64,000 nt of DNA from an actinobacterium acMicro-4 (GTDB lineage Bacteria; Actinomycetota; Actinomycetes; Actinomycetales; Microbacteriaceae), in assembly GCA_000754445.1 (NCBI GenBank), contig JNSD01000012.1, positions 58,571 to 122,570 of the forward strand, written 5' to 3'. The notes below the pieces were generated by a model. It was not told the origin of the DNA and ran no database searches. It was given only the letters and a program-made list of their open reading frames with translations. Both the position numbers and the translations under genes were made by a program. Below are positions 63,602 to 64,000 of this stretch, piece by piece. The first letter of the stretch is position 1. Each line of letters begins with the position of its first letter.

Positions 63602-64000
63602 TTAGTTGCCACCCGATAACTCGCGCCAGGCAAGGCTTGCGCTATCGGAAATGTCGCTGGTCACCTCGGCCACCCGAGAGAAGCCATCTGCGACCAACTG
63701 CTCATAGACCGGCCGAAGATTCTTGGACTTTGGCACCAAGCGCACGGTGTGACCGGTGTCAACCAACTGAATCTTGAGCTTCACGAGGTGCTCCCCCGGG
63801 TCGTCCTTGTCATAGAGCAGGGCAACCCGGTCGGGGTGACCGGTGGAATCCATGGGCAGCACGTCGATCAGTCGCTCAAAGCCCAATGACAGCCCAAACG
63901 CTGGCACGTCGGTTCCCAAGAACCGACCAATCATGCCGTCATAGCGCCCGCCACCGCCAAGAGAAATTCCCATGTCGGGGTGGGCGATCTCGACGATGGA
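63602..64000 (-). CDS. hisS: Histidine--tRNA ligase, C-terminal part (start lies beyond window end)
   Basis: Frame open to 64000; GGGGRYDGMIGRFLGTDVPAFGLSLGFERLIDVLP plus C-terminal anticodon-binding domain. Confidence 0.9.
   Translation of the reverse strand, partial: SIVEIAHPDMGISLGGGGRYDGMIGRFLGTDVPAFGLSLGFERLIDVLPMDSTGHPDRVALLYDKDDPGEHLVKLKIQLVDTGHTVRLVPKSKNLRPVYEQLVADGFSRVAEVTSDISDSASLAWRELSGGN

Overview
The window is a compact actinobacterial chromosome segment. Gene content and order suggest a streamlined Microbacteriaceae-like genome, but this is inference and no phylogeny was run. About 70 protein genes are supported, mostly core housekeeping. They include smc, mutM, rnc, rpmF, coaD, recG, rsmD, thiL, gpsA, plsC, murA, leuCD, gltX, typA, gcvTHP, ychF, rmuC, glpX, fba, ispH, xseAB, fumC, phoH-like, uppS, greA, ilvA, htpX, lemA, ndh, eno and partial hisS. 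Three tRNAs (Glu-CTC, Gln-CTG, Leu-TAA) and a tandem glycine riboswitch are also present. I saw no rRNA, CRISPR array, prophage or transposase. The best candidates for something under-described are: (1) a three-gene cassette between gpsA and DUF3515, encoding a membrane-anchored MurF-like Mur ligase, a divergent Ddl-like ATP-grasp and an alpha/beta hydrolase; (2) a GH32/GH68-like glycosidase plus ABC sugar transporter locus with a palindrome-containing promoter and a perfect 16-bp intercistronic hairpin; (3) a recurring TANNNT + 6-8 nt + start codon arrangement at 18 or more genes, indicating widespread leaderless transcription; and (4) a tRNA-Leu(UAA) with a short, class I-like variable loop. 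Start positions are adjusted from the ATG-biased ORF track where homology or promoter/RBS context supports it.
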